A stretch of DNA of 64,000 nucleotides. Source: Gadus chalcogrammus. Its lineage: Eukaryota > Chordata > Actinopteri > Gadiformes > Gadidae. Positions 12,419-25,854 of the stretch are shown piece by piece. The notes below the pieces were generated by a model. It searched no databases, was not told the DNA's origin, and saw only the letters and a list, made by a program, of their open reading frames with translations. A program made the position numbers and the translations under genes. Where the stretch lies: assembly GCF_026213295.1 (NCBI RefSeq), contig NC_079432.1, forward strand, positions 13,907,723-13,971,722. The letters are read 5' to 3'. How positions within the stretch are numbered: the first letter of the stretch is position 1; every line of letters starts with the position of its first letter.

Positions 12419-15400
12419 CTGAGTGGGGGGAAAAAGACACAGGTTAACACCAGAGGAAGCCCTCACCGCCACAGGTGCAGCCTTCACATTTTCCAAGACC
12501 GATTCCTTGGCAGAGCCTATTAGCATGCTGCCATCCTCAATGATTCACAGGTGACAGAACAATCAAATTCACTTTTTACATCCACCAGCTGCCAACCTAG
12601 GGGATCTCGACATGAACATTGTGTGCTTCTTCGACATGGTTGAGGAGGCACAGGCGGTGGAGAGAGTACGACTGCAGCTAGTTAGTTTAAACCGCTAGTT
12701 ACCACAGCACATGGTTTCATCATCAACGGATGCTGCCAGGATAATCGCTCGACAGACGGTCGGCCACGTCTCCGAACAGTTTATCAACGGTGCCAGGGGA
12801 CAGAATCAGGTGTGTGTTCGGTGTGTGTGCGTGTGCGTGTGCGTGCGTGAGCTTGGGTGCAAATGGAGAAGCATGCGTGTGTTTCCAAGCAACACTTTCT
12901 ATGAAACACTGGGGAGCACGGCCCACAGATGGCCCCAATCACACATACTGCTCCCCCTTCCCTCCCCTCTCCCAAGCTGAAACACCCACTGCAAATGCTG
13001 CACAGTCTTTCTGGATACTCGCTCTGACATTAGGCATAGCATTTCCTTTTTGTGCCATTACACCCCGGTCCAGGGGTTTGGTGTGTGTGTGTGTGCGTGT
13101 GTGTGTGTCGCGGGGTGGGGGAGCATTGACGCTGAGATGAATTGGCAGCCTAACGACAGCGGAGGCTTTCCTGACACGTTCGAGTTAAGTCAGAGGAGCC
13201 CTCATCCAGAGTCTGACGGGGTTAAAATAAGAAGGCCTTACCCCCCAATGGTCACAGATGCACGCAGGGGGCCAGCGGTTAAAGTGAGGCGGGAGGGAGG
13301 AAGCGGCCCACCATTAGCAGGGCCAACCACCCGTGCACCGATGGACGCCCCAGGGGTGCAGGGCAGTGTTCACATGGACGCGTCCGACACCCACCGCTGC
13401 CTCCACACTGGGGTTTCCCTTCCCTCGGACGGAGGAAGGAAGTGTGTGGGGGGGGTGGGTGCAGGCTAAGTGTGTCAATAGCCCCTTTTACACACTTTTA
13501 CCCAGTCTGTTCAAGCCGGGCATGGTGTGGCGTTTTTCGACCTCGCCTTCGGTATAAAACGTACTAACATGGAGTGAGGGGGCGATATGGTTTCTTCTTA
13601 AGACGACAGATAGATCTAACAGAGCGGTATCGTACCATTTTAGCGTTATCGACATGTTGCATGCGATGCACAGCAACATTGCCTGGGCTTGAAGAGTGGT
13701 ACTGACGTGCACGGCTAGTGAACGCACCTCGACGACGCGCCTGTCAAACCACAAGACGCTGACACCGCTGTGTGACACGCCCGCCTCGGAACACGGAGCG
13801 GGGCATGCCGTGTAAAGGCACACTTTGATTGGTTCTGTGCAAAAAGAAGACAACGCCCAAAAGCCTCTCAATTAAAATCCGCCGCGGCCTAAACAGAAGG
13901 AAAGCCGGTTGAAGCCAGTATCCGAAAATAACAAGCGGGTGACGGTGAGATACGACCTGGGAGGTGGGAGGGGGGGTGGGGGTGGGGGTGTGTGTGTGAT
14001 GAAGCAGACATCGATCTTTGTGAGTGACTGTCTGTTGTGGGGGAAACAACCGGGGAAGAGCGGCATTTTTTTTTAACAGCGCGAGTTGTTACATCTGACC
14101 AAGCAGAGCTGGGTAAACAAGTTCAAAGGGTGGCCCATTATAAACTAATTCAAATAAAACTCTGCCTCTGTTTAAAAGGGCAAAACGAGGGTGTAGGGTC
14201 ACTAGTGGGGAACGGGGGGTTTGATGTGACAACTGGGCCAGGGAGGCTTACGCGCTCAAACGGAGCCGATGGACTACACGGCCCCTCATACCTACCAGGG
14301 GGAACCGGCCTCCCGTCACAGCGGAAGGCGGGGGGCCGATGCCTTTCAACCCCTCGGCCACGCTGGCTCTGGGCTACAACCTGACGCTAAGCTGAGGTCT
14401 AAATAAATTGAAGGAGAGAAAAAAAAAAAAAAGGCCGGTAGATATAAAAGCGTGGGTTTCCTCCCCCCATCGCATAACGGAATGTTCGCTCCAGAAACAA
14501 TTCTATTTGCTCGCGCCGAAACGCCCCGTCGCCACGGGCTGCCGCCGTAATGGCTTGAAAATCGTTTTTTTTTGTCCCTTTTCCAGGCAAAATCAATAGC
14601 GTGTGGAGACGCCGGTGCTGGCAGGTGCTGCATTTCAATGACAATGTCAGGGAGGACAGGCGGTCGGCATTGATCAGGCGTCGTCGCAGGAAGTGTTAGT
14701 TGCCGAAAGCCTCTGGTAAGATAAGCTCAAGTGACAAAAAGGCTTTGGTGGAGCATTGTCTCCCCGCACCCTCCAAGTCCTAAACCATGGTGGCAGAGCA
14801 TGGGGCTGGATGACAGGATTCAATCACTTGGATCATTTCCTATGGGTCTAGCACAATGGAAACACATCAGCCAACAGCTTATCGGATATTTACCAAGTAG
14901 TCCACCACACCTGACCTGACTCTCAATACTGGATGCATTGAAATAGAACGGGAGCTCTATAGAAACAAGGTGATTTGGATTTGTAAACTATATTGAACAC
15001 TCCCTTTAAATTCTTGTCAGGTCATCATCAATATCCTGCCATATTAGGGAGTAGCATGATCAGTTGAACCTGCCACGATTCCCTGAATAACTACCACCAC
15101 TACGTAGATTAGCATTATTATTTTGCCCCATCTTGGGATTCAGGGACCGGCTCTCATGGCTCAAGGTTGAAGCAGGATTCTGTGAACACAAACATTAGCT
15201 TTGTGTTGCACTGTGTTGATAAGGGGTCTCTGTGTAACTGGGGTGCGAGAGGAGCCCGATGTGCACGCTCGGTTGTTTTTGGAAGGGGTATAATTACCGT
15301 TAACAACCATGCGGTGAAAGCCAACACATTTTTCTAAAAAAAGGACAGCGAGGTCATGGTGACTTTCGTTCCAGTCTTTAATGCTAAACATGCGACATGT

Positions 15401-17097
15401 GATGTGATTTACATGTGATGCATTTGAACAGTTGGTAATCAAGGAAATATGCACAACAATTAACACTTAACAAGGTGCAATTGCAATACAGCTGCATGTG
15501 AACTAATGGATTGGAAAAGAGTTGAAGCTATGTGTATTACACATTCTCCATATATGTTGGAGTTTGGAAGGTTGATTCCCGGCTCCTCCTAGCTGAGTGT
15601 CCCTGACAAGTCACCTGACCCTCACTGCTCCCGACAAGCTGGCTGTTACCCTTGCATGGTTGATTCTGCCTTCGGTGTGCGAATGTGCGTATGAACCGTT
15701 GAAAGCCACTTTGGATAAAAGTGAAATACCCTACATTTAAAATGTAAATGTATGTATAAAACATAGAATTGTTAGACAGGAAAGTATATTTTGCAGCAAG
15801 CGTGACACATTGATAGAAATACCCCCCTCTCCATCTAGGAAGTCTGGTATGAGTGACATTTAAAAGGGGTTGGTCAGGGTCAGTGGATGCGTGTCATGTC
15901 GTCCAACAATTCAGATTTCCGATATGAATCAGAGGGTGGGAGAAGCATATGCTTCAGTGTGATGGCAGCAGCTGAAGCCTCTTGCCTCCCGGTGCTACGT
16001 GCACACCCTTAAGAGACGCTCTGGAAGAAGCGCTGTGTGGGCAGATGAATGCAGACTTCCCTCTGCGACTGCTTCCCTCTTTATTCCACTACTCCCACTC
16101 GCTTTTTTTTTTTACAAAGAAACCAAGAGAGATTTGTAGGCCCACGCCAACACACTATACATCCGGCAGGGCGCTTGCACACAGCTGCCTCGTTTCTCCC
16201 CCTTCCACACAATATCTGATCGCTCTCAGACGGAAACAATGGGACTGCTGGACACAAGAGGAGCGGGCGAAGGCTCCGCCGGCCGGCCCTCTGGTTGTAA
16301 GGCGGGAGCTTCTTATCTCGTCTTCGCGCCCGGTCCATTCAGTCTGGCTGCGTGTGACCTGTGGCATTCCAGTTGACACGGTCCTCTGTCTGGAAGGAAG
16401 CCAACCGCGTCCACTAAGCCCATCACCGCTGAGGTGTTGCCTACCACTGGAGCAACGCTTGCACACCATTTAGCTTGTTTCTGCTGGCACAAGTAATGCG
16501 CACGGGGCCCAGGACCAATGTCGTGTTATAGGGTTGTATTTCTTGTGACTAAGATCTAAGTTAGGTGTTGATACATTTTTGTTCAAAACTGACTGAGGGC
16601 TGAGAAAGGGCTGAGAAATGGAGTGCGTTGAAGTGGTGGTGGCATGGCATTATTTCACAATAAATCCTCTTTCATTATTAATGCTGTATCTAAACAAAAG
16701 ACACTGGGGACCTGAATTATGCGAACACCAAAAAATAAACAAAAGATATACACATTTTTTAATCTGTATAGTGGTCGAAATCGAGCAGAAACAGGGAGTT
16801 CACTTTCACTTTAAGCTGAATGTAAATGTCACACGCATATTGACGCGCACGCGATGCGTTACCCTTGGTGAACACAGCTCGGAGGTCCTGTCTGTTTGGC
16901 AGACACGACACGTCCGCACAAACAGTACACGCCTGCGGATACACACACACTCTAGCACGCTCTGACAGCCATTCATCAGGTTCTAACGGTGGAGAACCTG
17001 GGGACTGAATGGAGGCGCTTCGAGGGCTTTCACTACACTGAGAAACGACGCTGTTAAGAACCCCACTTTTAGTTTGCCCGGCAACAGTGAGACTCAC
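12419..17097 (-). other. rngtt: RNGTT intron (4.7 kb)
   Basis: Non-coding sequence between the motif V exon and the OB-fold exon. It is GC-rich around 12900-14400, with short GT-rich runs near 12810-12850 and 13080-13110 and a G-rich run near 13965-13995. A SINE-like element lies near 15560-15755. No exon is recognised, and the open frames here look like composition effects. Confidence 0.7.
15560..15755 (+). mobile_element. tRNA-derived SINE, 5' truncated
   Basis: The stretch starts with a pol III B-box-like GGTTGATTCCCGGCTC. It continues with CTGAGTGTCCCTGACAAGTC, close to the body of a common teleost tRNA-derived SINE (consensus near TGTCCTTGAGCAAGACACT). Near the end, CCACTTTGGATAAAAGTG resembles that family's shared 3' part (GCGCTTTGGATAAAAGCG). 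The A-box half of the tRNA-like head is not evident, so the copy is truncated or decayed. No target duplication is clear. The assignment rests on remembered consensus sequence. Confidence 0.6.
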
Positions 17098-17198
17098 CCC
17101 TCTCCGCCGACCTTGGTGATCTTGAGGCGAAAGTCCACCGAGTTGTGGCTGGGAGGCTTCCACTTGAGGATGTCGTCACAGCGGCCGGCCTTGTATCT
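17098..17198 (-). CDS. rngtt: RNGTT exon: motif V (KWKP) and start of the OB fold
   Basis: The exon has 101 bp: 33 codons plus two bases of a split Gly codon. The product starts [20 protein letters not shown], continues [13 protein letters not shown], and matches human residues 447-480. ILKWKP completes motif V, whose lysines contact the GTP phosphates. The rest enters the C-terminal OB-fold domain that closes over the active site. The acceptor is TCTCTTACAG before 17198, and the donor GTGAGT lies immediately below 17098. The split Gly is completed by the first G of the next exon, which confirms the junction. Confidence 0.95.
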
Positions 17199-19462
17199 CT
17201 GTAAGAGAACCAGCAGAGGAGTCCGTCAGGGGGCCTTCCACCTCACCGTGCAGCCGGGAGCGCACGCCTGAGCGGGAGCTGTACTTATTAACGTGGAGTG
17301 AAAACCTATCCCCCCCCCCAGGCACAGGGTTAATAGGATGCAAACGTAAAATGCCATTTGGCCCAGTCTGCCGGTGCCATTATGGGCTTGATTTGATCAT
17401 TTGTGGATGGAGAAAGATTAGTGATGTTACGTTCACAATTTCCTGAGAGTCAAAAAGCAAACGCGCGCAGGAAAATAACATCATTGAAGTGAATACAGAT
17501 ACGATTGAAGAAAGACGGTACAATTCAGTGCTTTACAATCCAAACAAAACATACGGAACGACATGTAATTGTATATTACACTTAAGTCCAATGACAAAGG
17601 GGGGGGAAGAGATTAATATCAGACTATACAAAGTCGTCATAGCCTCCTGATAAACACAACACCACAACGCCATGTTTGTGTGTCTCACCACGGCGATAGA
17701 GTAAGCATATACCCCCGCAACATGCTTGCCTTAATCATGCTCATCCTTTATGCATATGTGACATTTGAAGAGGACATGGAACAAGTGCACTGGAACGTGA
17801 GCCACGGAGAGGCTCGGAGGGAGGGGGCGGGCATAGACGAGCGAATGCCATCTCCGTCAGGTTGCCCCGGTAACAGTGAAGTCTACTGAGAGGGGATGTG
17901 TGCAGGCTCTCGAGAACATTGTCATGCAGCAACATGACTGACTGCAGGTTCCATGTTGACAATCCACATGCTCTTTATGCACACGCACGCACTCACACTT
18001 AATCAAAAATAGCCTTGCTGAACCACAAAATCTACAAAGAATAACAAATACGGATATGAGGATCAGAGTGAGAAACAAACAAAGTCCTGATCCTCAAATA
18101 TACCCCAGTCTATACTAAAACAAAATGGAAGCTGTGGCCAAAAGAGGAAGCACTGTTTGTATAATAAATCTCTTTTCACCGCCACCCGTGCTACCAACTC
18201 AACTATGCCACCAAACAGGCTGTCAGTATGTATTTATTTTGTTCTAAAATCAAATGTATACATACGCCTATATCTTTCAGTCAAATACTTCAGATATTTT
18301 TGCCCACGTATTTGATATGCTTACGATAGGGTAAGCAATGTATTTTAGAAGCATTCTTTATCATAATTGGTGGAATTCTCATACCATGCTGTCTGTCCGG
18401 TATTAATAAATCAAATGCTCAGACAAAAATATAGATCTGGTATCTGTGGCTGTAGCATGCCTGTAACCAGCCCGTCGAAGCTGAGCATTTGACCCGCACA
18501 AAAATTGCCGGATGGCCTAGCTACTCTACACCTACCTAGCAGGCTACCTGCGTGGCCCGTGCACACACCGCTCCCAGAATCCTCCTACACAAGGCTAGGC
18601 ACACCTGTTGCTAAAGCTAGGGAGCCATTCACGTGTTTGGTTGGAGGTGTTTAGCAGGGCGGCCTAAAGGAAGGGGTTCGATGTTTTGAGTTCGGTACCT
18701 AACCCTTTCTTAAATGTTGTGGATTATGGGGAAATTAATAAATAAGACCTATTTGAGCCATAAATGATAAATCCATTCTTCGATTGTAAAGCTTGTGGTA
18801 TAAATTACATTGTTCTAACTTCTTTAAACTCTTAAATTGACCTCCTAATTCGGAACTAATTCTTTGTCTTTTAAAAAAGTCAAACCAATTCACTTAAAAT
18901 TAAAGTTCATAATGGCCTTGCTGTTACTTCAGAAAAATACCTATTACAGATTTAATCAGCGAGAAATTGACTTCTCCACTCAAATGTAGAGAGATGCAAA
19001 ATAAGCCAACTCCTTTGTTCCTGATGGAGCTGCATGAGTGGGAGATGGCCTTCAAGGGCCTTTTGAAATACTCCTGCCTTACAAAGGCTATTCAGCACAG
19101 ACAGCTTTGGTGCAACACAAGAGGTCAACATTCTTTTGATGTTATACCTCTTTACTCTCCAAAAAAATATTTTCTCTTGAGGACGTGGGAGTACAGAACA
19201 TTCACAACATTCCACTTGCCTGCATCTTGGATAAAGGCAAGCAAGTAATGGGAGAGACACCTGAACCTTGGCATATTTGACTTATTTTGCATTTCTAGCT
19301 CATCTAAGACAGTGGATAAAACAACGAGGCAATTAAAAGTGTTTTGAATAAAAAAGACGATCAGAAATATACTTTAAAAGCAGGGTTACACACAAAACAA
19401 ACTATTGCAGATTTCCCCAAGTGGATTTTGTGTATCGTTCTGTGCACTTTCATAACCGGAAG

Positions 19463-19700
19463 GAACTTAAAGGTGCAGTACTTAGTGGCATCTAGCTTGA
19501 GGTTGCAACTAAGGAAATCCCATTCTCTCCAGAGCCGTTTGTCCATTCTGGACTACTGTAGAAACATGGAGTATCATCATGGCGGACTCTGTGGAAGAGG
19601 ACCTGTTCCCTATGTAGATACACTCCACTCTAACGTATTTGAAAATACATTTCTAATTTTCATGGGATAATAGTACACATTCAAACAAACCTCTGGATAG
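19463..19700 (+). repeat. Dispersed teleost repeat, diverged copy
   Basis: Starting near TTAAAGGTGCAGTACTTAG, this stretch contains GTCCATTCTGGACTACTGTA, GAAACATGG, GGCGGACTCTGTGGAAGAGG and CCTATGTAGATA. I recognise this order from an abundant interspersed element of teleost genomes whose consensus has GTCCGTTCTGGGCTACTGTA at the same place. The open frame of about 108 codons across it is therefore probably repeat-derived. The superfamily is uncertain and no terminal repeats are clear. Confidence 0.55.
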
Positions 19701-22479
19701 TATATTCAAGATGTTCAAGGTAGATGACACTCAATGACTGGCTAGCCTTTGGTGCCCAGCGTCCAGCCATGTCCGACTCCATTCAATGTCAGGCTCGACC
19801 GATTGGGAAATTTCTGGGGCCATGGTTACAAATAAATTTGGCAAATAGCTAATGATTTTTTTTTACTGTTTGTTTATTTTGCATTGAAATGAACTCCCTC
19901 TATTCGGCCAGGGAAACATAGAAATCTTCAATATAAAAATAACTGTTTTAAGTCCAACAACTATCTTTGAATGAGCACAGTTCAATCATACAACCGTATG
20001 AAACCTTTAATATAACCTTCTTTAACATGAAAAAGATAACTTAAGAAATTGATGCGACACAACAGATAAACATGGAATGCTGCCCTCAGTGAACGTTATA
20101 TGATAACAGCTTGTTTACTGCCTGCTAAATTAATAAAGCTTGCAGAGATGTCACGCAAAGACATAGAAACCCATTGACCAGTGCCAGCTCACTTCAAAGA
20201 CCACCCAACAACCCTTTGTCTTCCTCCTGCTTTACCTAATTTCTGTTTGTCTTTTCAGGCAAGCATTCGCATGCAGAACAATGTTTTCATTAATGAAGTA
20301 GAAAAACTGATCCTTAATACAGATATATGTCATCCATCCAACCAAGCTCCTTTCTGTTTGATGATGTGTTTTTGTGTTTAAATTGTCTCTCAAGAACATT
20401 CTCATTTAGGCAGGACCCACACATACTGTGGAATATAATAATTTACACTAGTAATTTGCAAACTAATGATGTGGAACCCCATTACAACCACGAATCAAAT
20501 CAAACAAGATCAGTCTTCATGGCACGACATGTCTGCACAAATGGTTGATGACGAGAAAATAAAGTTGCCAAACATGTTGGCTAATTACAGGCAATAATCT
20601 TGTCTCGTGTCTTGCCAATGGTGCCATAACAGACATATCTGAAGGGCTGCCTACCTCTGTATGTGACGATTCATATTTTAGACCACTACTGGCTTATTTC
20701 AACCAATCAGGGCATCCCTTAACTGATTGGTCCAGGGAACCCACCAGGGGAATCAAGATAGATAAATGTTAAATGGCCTCCGATGCCAAGATCTGAAAAG
20801 TCGTGGAAAAAGTCATGGAGTGTTTTGCCAAGCTGTAAGTACACACAAAATGCTCTGGAGAATTGGAAAAAAGGAAAATGGTTGTTTGGCCAATATTAAT
20901 TAATTCACTAATTATTACATTTAAATGAAATAAATAAATGTGTTCTATGTGTGTTCTAAATATTATACTGTTGGATTTCAGTCAGATGTCACTGTCAAAC
21001 GGCAGGCTTTGGTGGGCAACGCGTTAACAGCTACTGTTATTTTTATCCCACGTTTGGGTTTCCTTTTAATAGATTTCTGATGGAGGAATTAAAGCTCCAC
21101 CTTGGCCTTTGGTGGCGTTTCTATGAAAGAGGCTTGAGAGATTGGGCGGAACACCTCCTTATATAGTATTTGGGGGCCTTGACTGAAAGCTGGGATATAC
21201 TTGAGGCCCTGATATACAACAAACTCTTATGGTATGTTCACCAACAGCAATTATTGACAGGGAACAATATCGTCATTGCGCTGTATGGGCCGTTTGTTTA
21301 ATATGGACAGGAGTTTCCCTTGCCCCTCAATGTCATACAAATGTGCATCATGCCTCACAATCCATATTATAGATAACAAATAATTACAGACACTAGGTAC
21401 TAACATAGTCCTTCACATTGTGTTTCTGACCCAATGTAGGCAGCTGTGTATTGGGGGGCATGTGGGAAAGGTTGTACTGTTCAGATAGAGCACCCTGCAC
21501 ACTTAAAGGCCAGATGTGTCGCCTGGTTTTAGTCGCAAACTGGCCATTTTGTCTGTTTGAACACACCACTTTCCATTTAATTTCAGTCAATCTGTTTGTT
21601 AATCACTATGAAAGTCACTTAACAGTCAGTATGAGTAACATTCACTTTCCTCAACTTGCATCCACATTTGCTCTCTTCCTTAAGATAATTCACAATAATT
21701 TATACTTATAATGCCACTCATGAGTTATGAAATTGTACTATTAACACCCAAGCGTATAAACACAGAGTTAGTTGATGAGCTTAACTCCCTCCAATGAGAT
21801 GAGAGGATTAGATGGGTGATTGTGTTGTTTCATCATCAAAATCATCAGAACGGGGTAGTAAAACAGTTACGATGAGTTGATGGATGCACTATCCCTCGTC
21901 CCACTATTGAAAGCGCTATTAAAACGTCTACGTTTTGAAACCATAAAGCCGTTGCTACACCGTGTGTCTGGTCTCACTCTCAAAAAGGGACATTGGTGCA
22001 TTATATTTTCTATGCAAAGCAGTTTTCGAAACATAACAAAAGAGAAAATTGTTGGCTTAAAGTGCTTTCACAGCAGACGTGTGGAAAATAAACAATGCGA
22101 AAATGGCCGCGGTGCGACTATACTCCATATTCCTATATAATCGTGTAAGCCTAGAGAAGAGGAGCCTTTCAACAAAATATCCAATGTATTCACAGTTTTC
22201 AATTACACCGGATAAGCTAGTGTAGCAACTGGCTGTTGGCGGATGAGGCGGATTATGATGGAGTGAGGGAGTTTTGGAAACGTTAAATAAGCTCTCTCTT
22301 TTAGAAAGTTGGCCAAAACTAAACAGTTGGGATACAACCACACATCCTTGCACACCATGTAATCAAAAAAAGTAAACATTTGCTTGTAACGCCAACGTCG
22401 ACTTCCAGCACTATTCCATGGGATGTAAGTGCAGTGATTAATAACACCTGCATCAATTCCATTCTTTGATTTTTACAAT

Positions 22480-22960
22480 GTAATCAATGGCTTGTTGCCT
22501 TCAAGCCATGCAACAACGAAACCTAAATGTTGGGAACAATGTGTGTGACTACGTGAAGCATTGACCACTAGTATCTGAACATTGAGGATGATGCCTTCAA
22601 GGAATGACTGAGGAAGCCGTTCACACACTCATTATAGAATTTATACAATCTTTCCCATAAGAGATTCCTCAACATACGTTATATTGTTTGCAACTTTTGT
22701 TCTAAAGGTTTCACAATGAGGCCCTAGAAAGAGTAAGTTATGGATAAAGTTTTGCCCAGGTTGGTTTAAGCAGTGCAACTGAGCAACCTACAAAATTAAA
22801 GAAAGAAAACAAAATAAAATATATGTGAAAAGCAGCACACAGCAGACAAAACAAACACCAGCCAATTTCAAGAGCAATTGAGAAGCTAGTGTTGGGAAAT
22901 TGAAAGTGGAAACAAACAACCAAAAAATTATAGTAGAGAGGCTTTTCTCTACTTTCTTTT
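22480..22960. repeat. Local direct repeat, copy 1
   Basis: It shares a colinear series of blocks with 23800-24160. Examples are CTACGTGAAG followed by ATTGACCACTA, then CATTGAGGATG, ATGAGGCCCTAG, TTTTGCCCAGGTTGG and AGCAGTGCAACTGAGCAACC. The order is the same and the strand is the same. Divergence and indels show the duplication is old. Confidence 0.75.
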
Positions 22961-23799
22961 ATAAAATTAGATAAATTGAAATGGACAAAAATGTATGCGA
23001 CAAAATAGTGTTGTGGGGAAAATACAACAGAACCTCTATTTAAAGAATGCTCAAGTGATTTTAAACATCCGTAGTGTTGATGATCCGTAGATCATTCATC
23101 ATAAATCAAAGATTGTGATTTTTTTTTTTTTTTCTTGTGAATGTAATGGTATCCTCTACATCTTTAAAGGTTGTACACCTAGTCTGGACACCAGGGAGGA
23201 ATGGAGGTACAGCCGTCCCCCTGAGGGCTGTGGGGGGGGGGGGGAGGATGATGTGCCCCATGGTGCCTGCAGGGAGCCAGAGAGCCAAGAGGGTTTTTTC
23301 TTAATCTACAGTAACAAGAGAAGCAATGCAAAATGGCCTTTGTTGACAAGCATATCCGGCAGGTGTTGTTGACTCATGAGGTATTAATATCCGTCTAAAA
23401 GGAAAGTCAAACCCGAGTTCAGAGGAATTGATTTATTGAAGGGTGTTTTTTTTTTTCATTTACTTTGCTCGAAAAGTGTAGTGGGATCCGTGCTCCAGAG
23501 TTTGATTGAAACTGACCAGCTTGCCGAGGCGTATAAGCTCACCTAAGCTCCCAAACACACGTCTGACAATGAAAAAGACTAAAAGCTATTGCATGACATA
23601 ACCTGGCTTCCCCATCACACAACCTTAAAGATTCTGCTCATCTTCGGGTACGAGTTCACTGCCACTGCAACTGCTGGAAAAAGGCATCATTGATGAGACC
23701 CCTGCCCCCTTCCTAAATGGCTTTCTGCAAATTGGCATGCATAACACAGGCAAGTCACTGTGGATGGCTAAACACAGTACAGTTATCAATAGCCTCCCT

Positions 23800-24160
23800 T
23801 TGACCTTGTTGCTTTCATGCCATTGCAATAACACAGAACATACATTTTCGGAACAAGGTGCCTGACTCTACGTGAAGAATTGACCACTAATATATACAGT
23901 ACACAAGTGTATACATCAAGGATGGTGACTTCAAGGCCACCCTAGCTTTTGATCTAGGGTGGTCTACCGTTTTTACATTGAGGCCCTAGTAAAATTAAGC
24001 TATAAATAATGTTGTGCCCAGGTTGGTGAAGCAGTGCAATGGAGCAACCCAGAAAATGCTAAAAAAATCAGATGTATATAAATGTATATATTTGAAAAGC
24101 AGCAACCACCAGCATATTTCAGAAGCAATTGAGCAGCTAGTGTTTGCACATTGATTTGAG
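23800..24160. repeat. Local direct repeat, copy 2
   Basis: This copy carries CTACGTGAAGAATTGACCAC, ATCAAGGATGGTGACTTCAAG, TTGAGGCCCTAG, TGTGCCCAGGTTGGTGAAGC and CAATTGAGCAGCTAGTGTT, in the order seen about 1.3 kb earlier. It is either a tandem segmental duplication or two insertions of one unclassified repeat. Confidence 0.75.
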
Positions 24161-24969
24161 TTAAGTGACACATCAATGGGGTGGTTGTAGCGTTTCAATT
24201 GTGATGTGGTGGTGGGGCAGACAGCAGCGCTATAATCCATGCATCTGCTCATTTCATTGTTAGTCAATTTTCTTTTGGAGCTTTCCCGGACCTGATGGAT
24301 CACGCTGTAAGTATAACCTCTGTGGTAATTGCTTTGTGAATTATCTGATTTCAAAAATATAAAGAGAGAAAAAGAACAAAGTTCAAACACAATACAAATA
24401 TGGTTGCTGCTAGTTTAGGGCTTTACATGTAGTCTACTGCGGAAGCCATTCAAAGGGTCAAACCGACTAGAGACAACTAATCATGTCAGTCTAAATTCAT
24501 GCAAAAGGACAATGTGATCATTAAAATATTTTTATGAAGTTTTTTATTTTATTTTAAGCTCTCACAACCTCAGCATCAAATTAGTTGGGGCAGTAAACGT
24601 ATGAGATGTTTGACGTGCCTGCCCTTCATAATCTCCATGTTAGCTAAGCCACAAAGCTCTCAAAGCCAATTTTGGCAATATTGATCAAGGCCTCGTGAAA
24701 ATGCCTTGTCTAGGTTCTGATTATTTGCTTGGAAAAAAACACACTGAGTTCTCCTGTGATGTTCGGCAAGAGGCCATGGCAATCAATACAAATATAATGT
24801 TACACAACCGAGTTGATGGAAGGTAGGAAATGCCTCTGATTTGTAGATAAAAGGGCTGGATAAGAAATATTGGCACGTAGACTTGGTGCTGTTATCAATT
24901 CCTTTTGTTCTTTCTCTGTTAAAGTCTTTCTTTATCCTTTTACTCTCTGCAGTAAATTACACTTATAGT

Positions 24970-25296
24970 TAGGGCTGAACGATTAATCAAATTCAAATTG
25001 AAATCGCGATGTAATAAAAAAAAGTGATTTGTTACTTTGACTGACTGGAAATCAGTACGATATTTTTTTAAATTTTTTTATTTTACAATTCAATAATTAA
25101 ATAAAGAAGTTTATGATATAAATCCTTTAGGCCTGGCCTAAAGGATAGACAACTTTTTATGTTGACTGCTTCCAATGTTGTGTTGGTCATACTAAAAAAT
25201 GATTTATTTATTTTTTTGTGAATAATACACAACATAAGGAAAAATAATGGTCAAAATAATCGCAATTCAATTATTTCCCGCAATCAATCAGCCCTA
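24970..25296. mobile_element. hAT-like MITE (327 bp) with 8-bp target duplication
   Basis: Perfect 9-bp terminal inverted repeats, TAGGGCTGA at the left and TCAGCCCTA at the right, bound the element. It is flanked by an exact 8-bp direct repeat CTTATAGT at 24962-24969 and 25297-25304. An 8-bp duplication is the hallmark of the hAT superfamily. The interior is AT-rich and non-coding. A perfect 25-base palindrome (12-bp arms, ATCCTTTAGGCC, one central base) sits at 25122-25146, at the centre of the element. It is non-autonomous and needs a transposase from elsewhere. Confidence 0.9.
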
Positions 25297-25854
25297 CTTA
25301 TAGTGTTCTTGACTTGGGTTTATTATTTAATAGAATATAGTTTTTTTTATACACCTTGCAGTCACCAAAATATTGAAATACCAAAAGCTACACAGATACT
25401 ACTAAATTACACATCTGCATTATGTTTAAATTAAACGTTTATTTACACTTCTACCACCACTGGGCTATTGCCAAGTGGCTTTAATTGACTGTGTAAAAAG
25501 GCAATTAGCCGGTGTTAAATGAATTGCCTAGGTGAATTCTGTCATCGCTAGAGCAGAGGATTTTCCTTAATCACCATTCTGCGATAGGGCAGTAAATCAA
25601 TTGCCATGACTGAAAGCATTAGCTTTAATTGACGCATCAAGTCAACAAGAACACAACACAGCAATAACAACAATTCATCTCAGAATGTAACAAACAAAAG
25701 AAAGCAGGTTTTTCAAACAGCTGGGGTCACACTAGCACTACCATTACCATGCAAGTGAGAGGCTGAGTCACGATTTCGAACACTCAATCAAAAAGGAAAG
25801 TATGCATTTATGAAACTCTTGGTCTCTTTACGCAAAAATGTATGGTATGAATTC

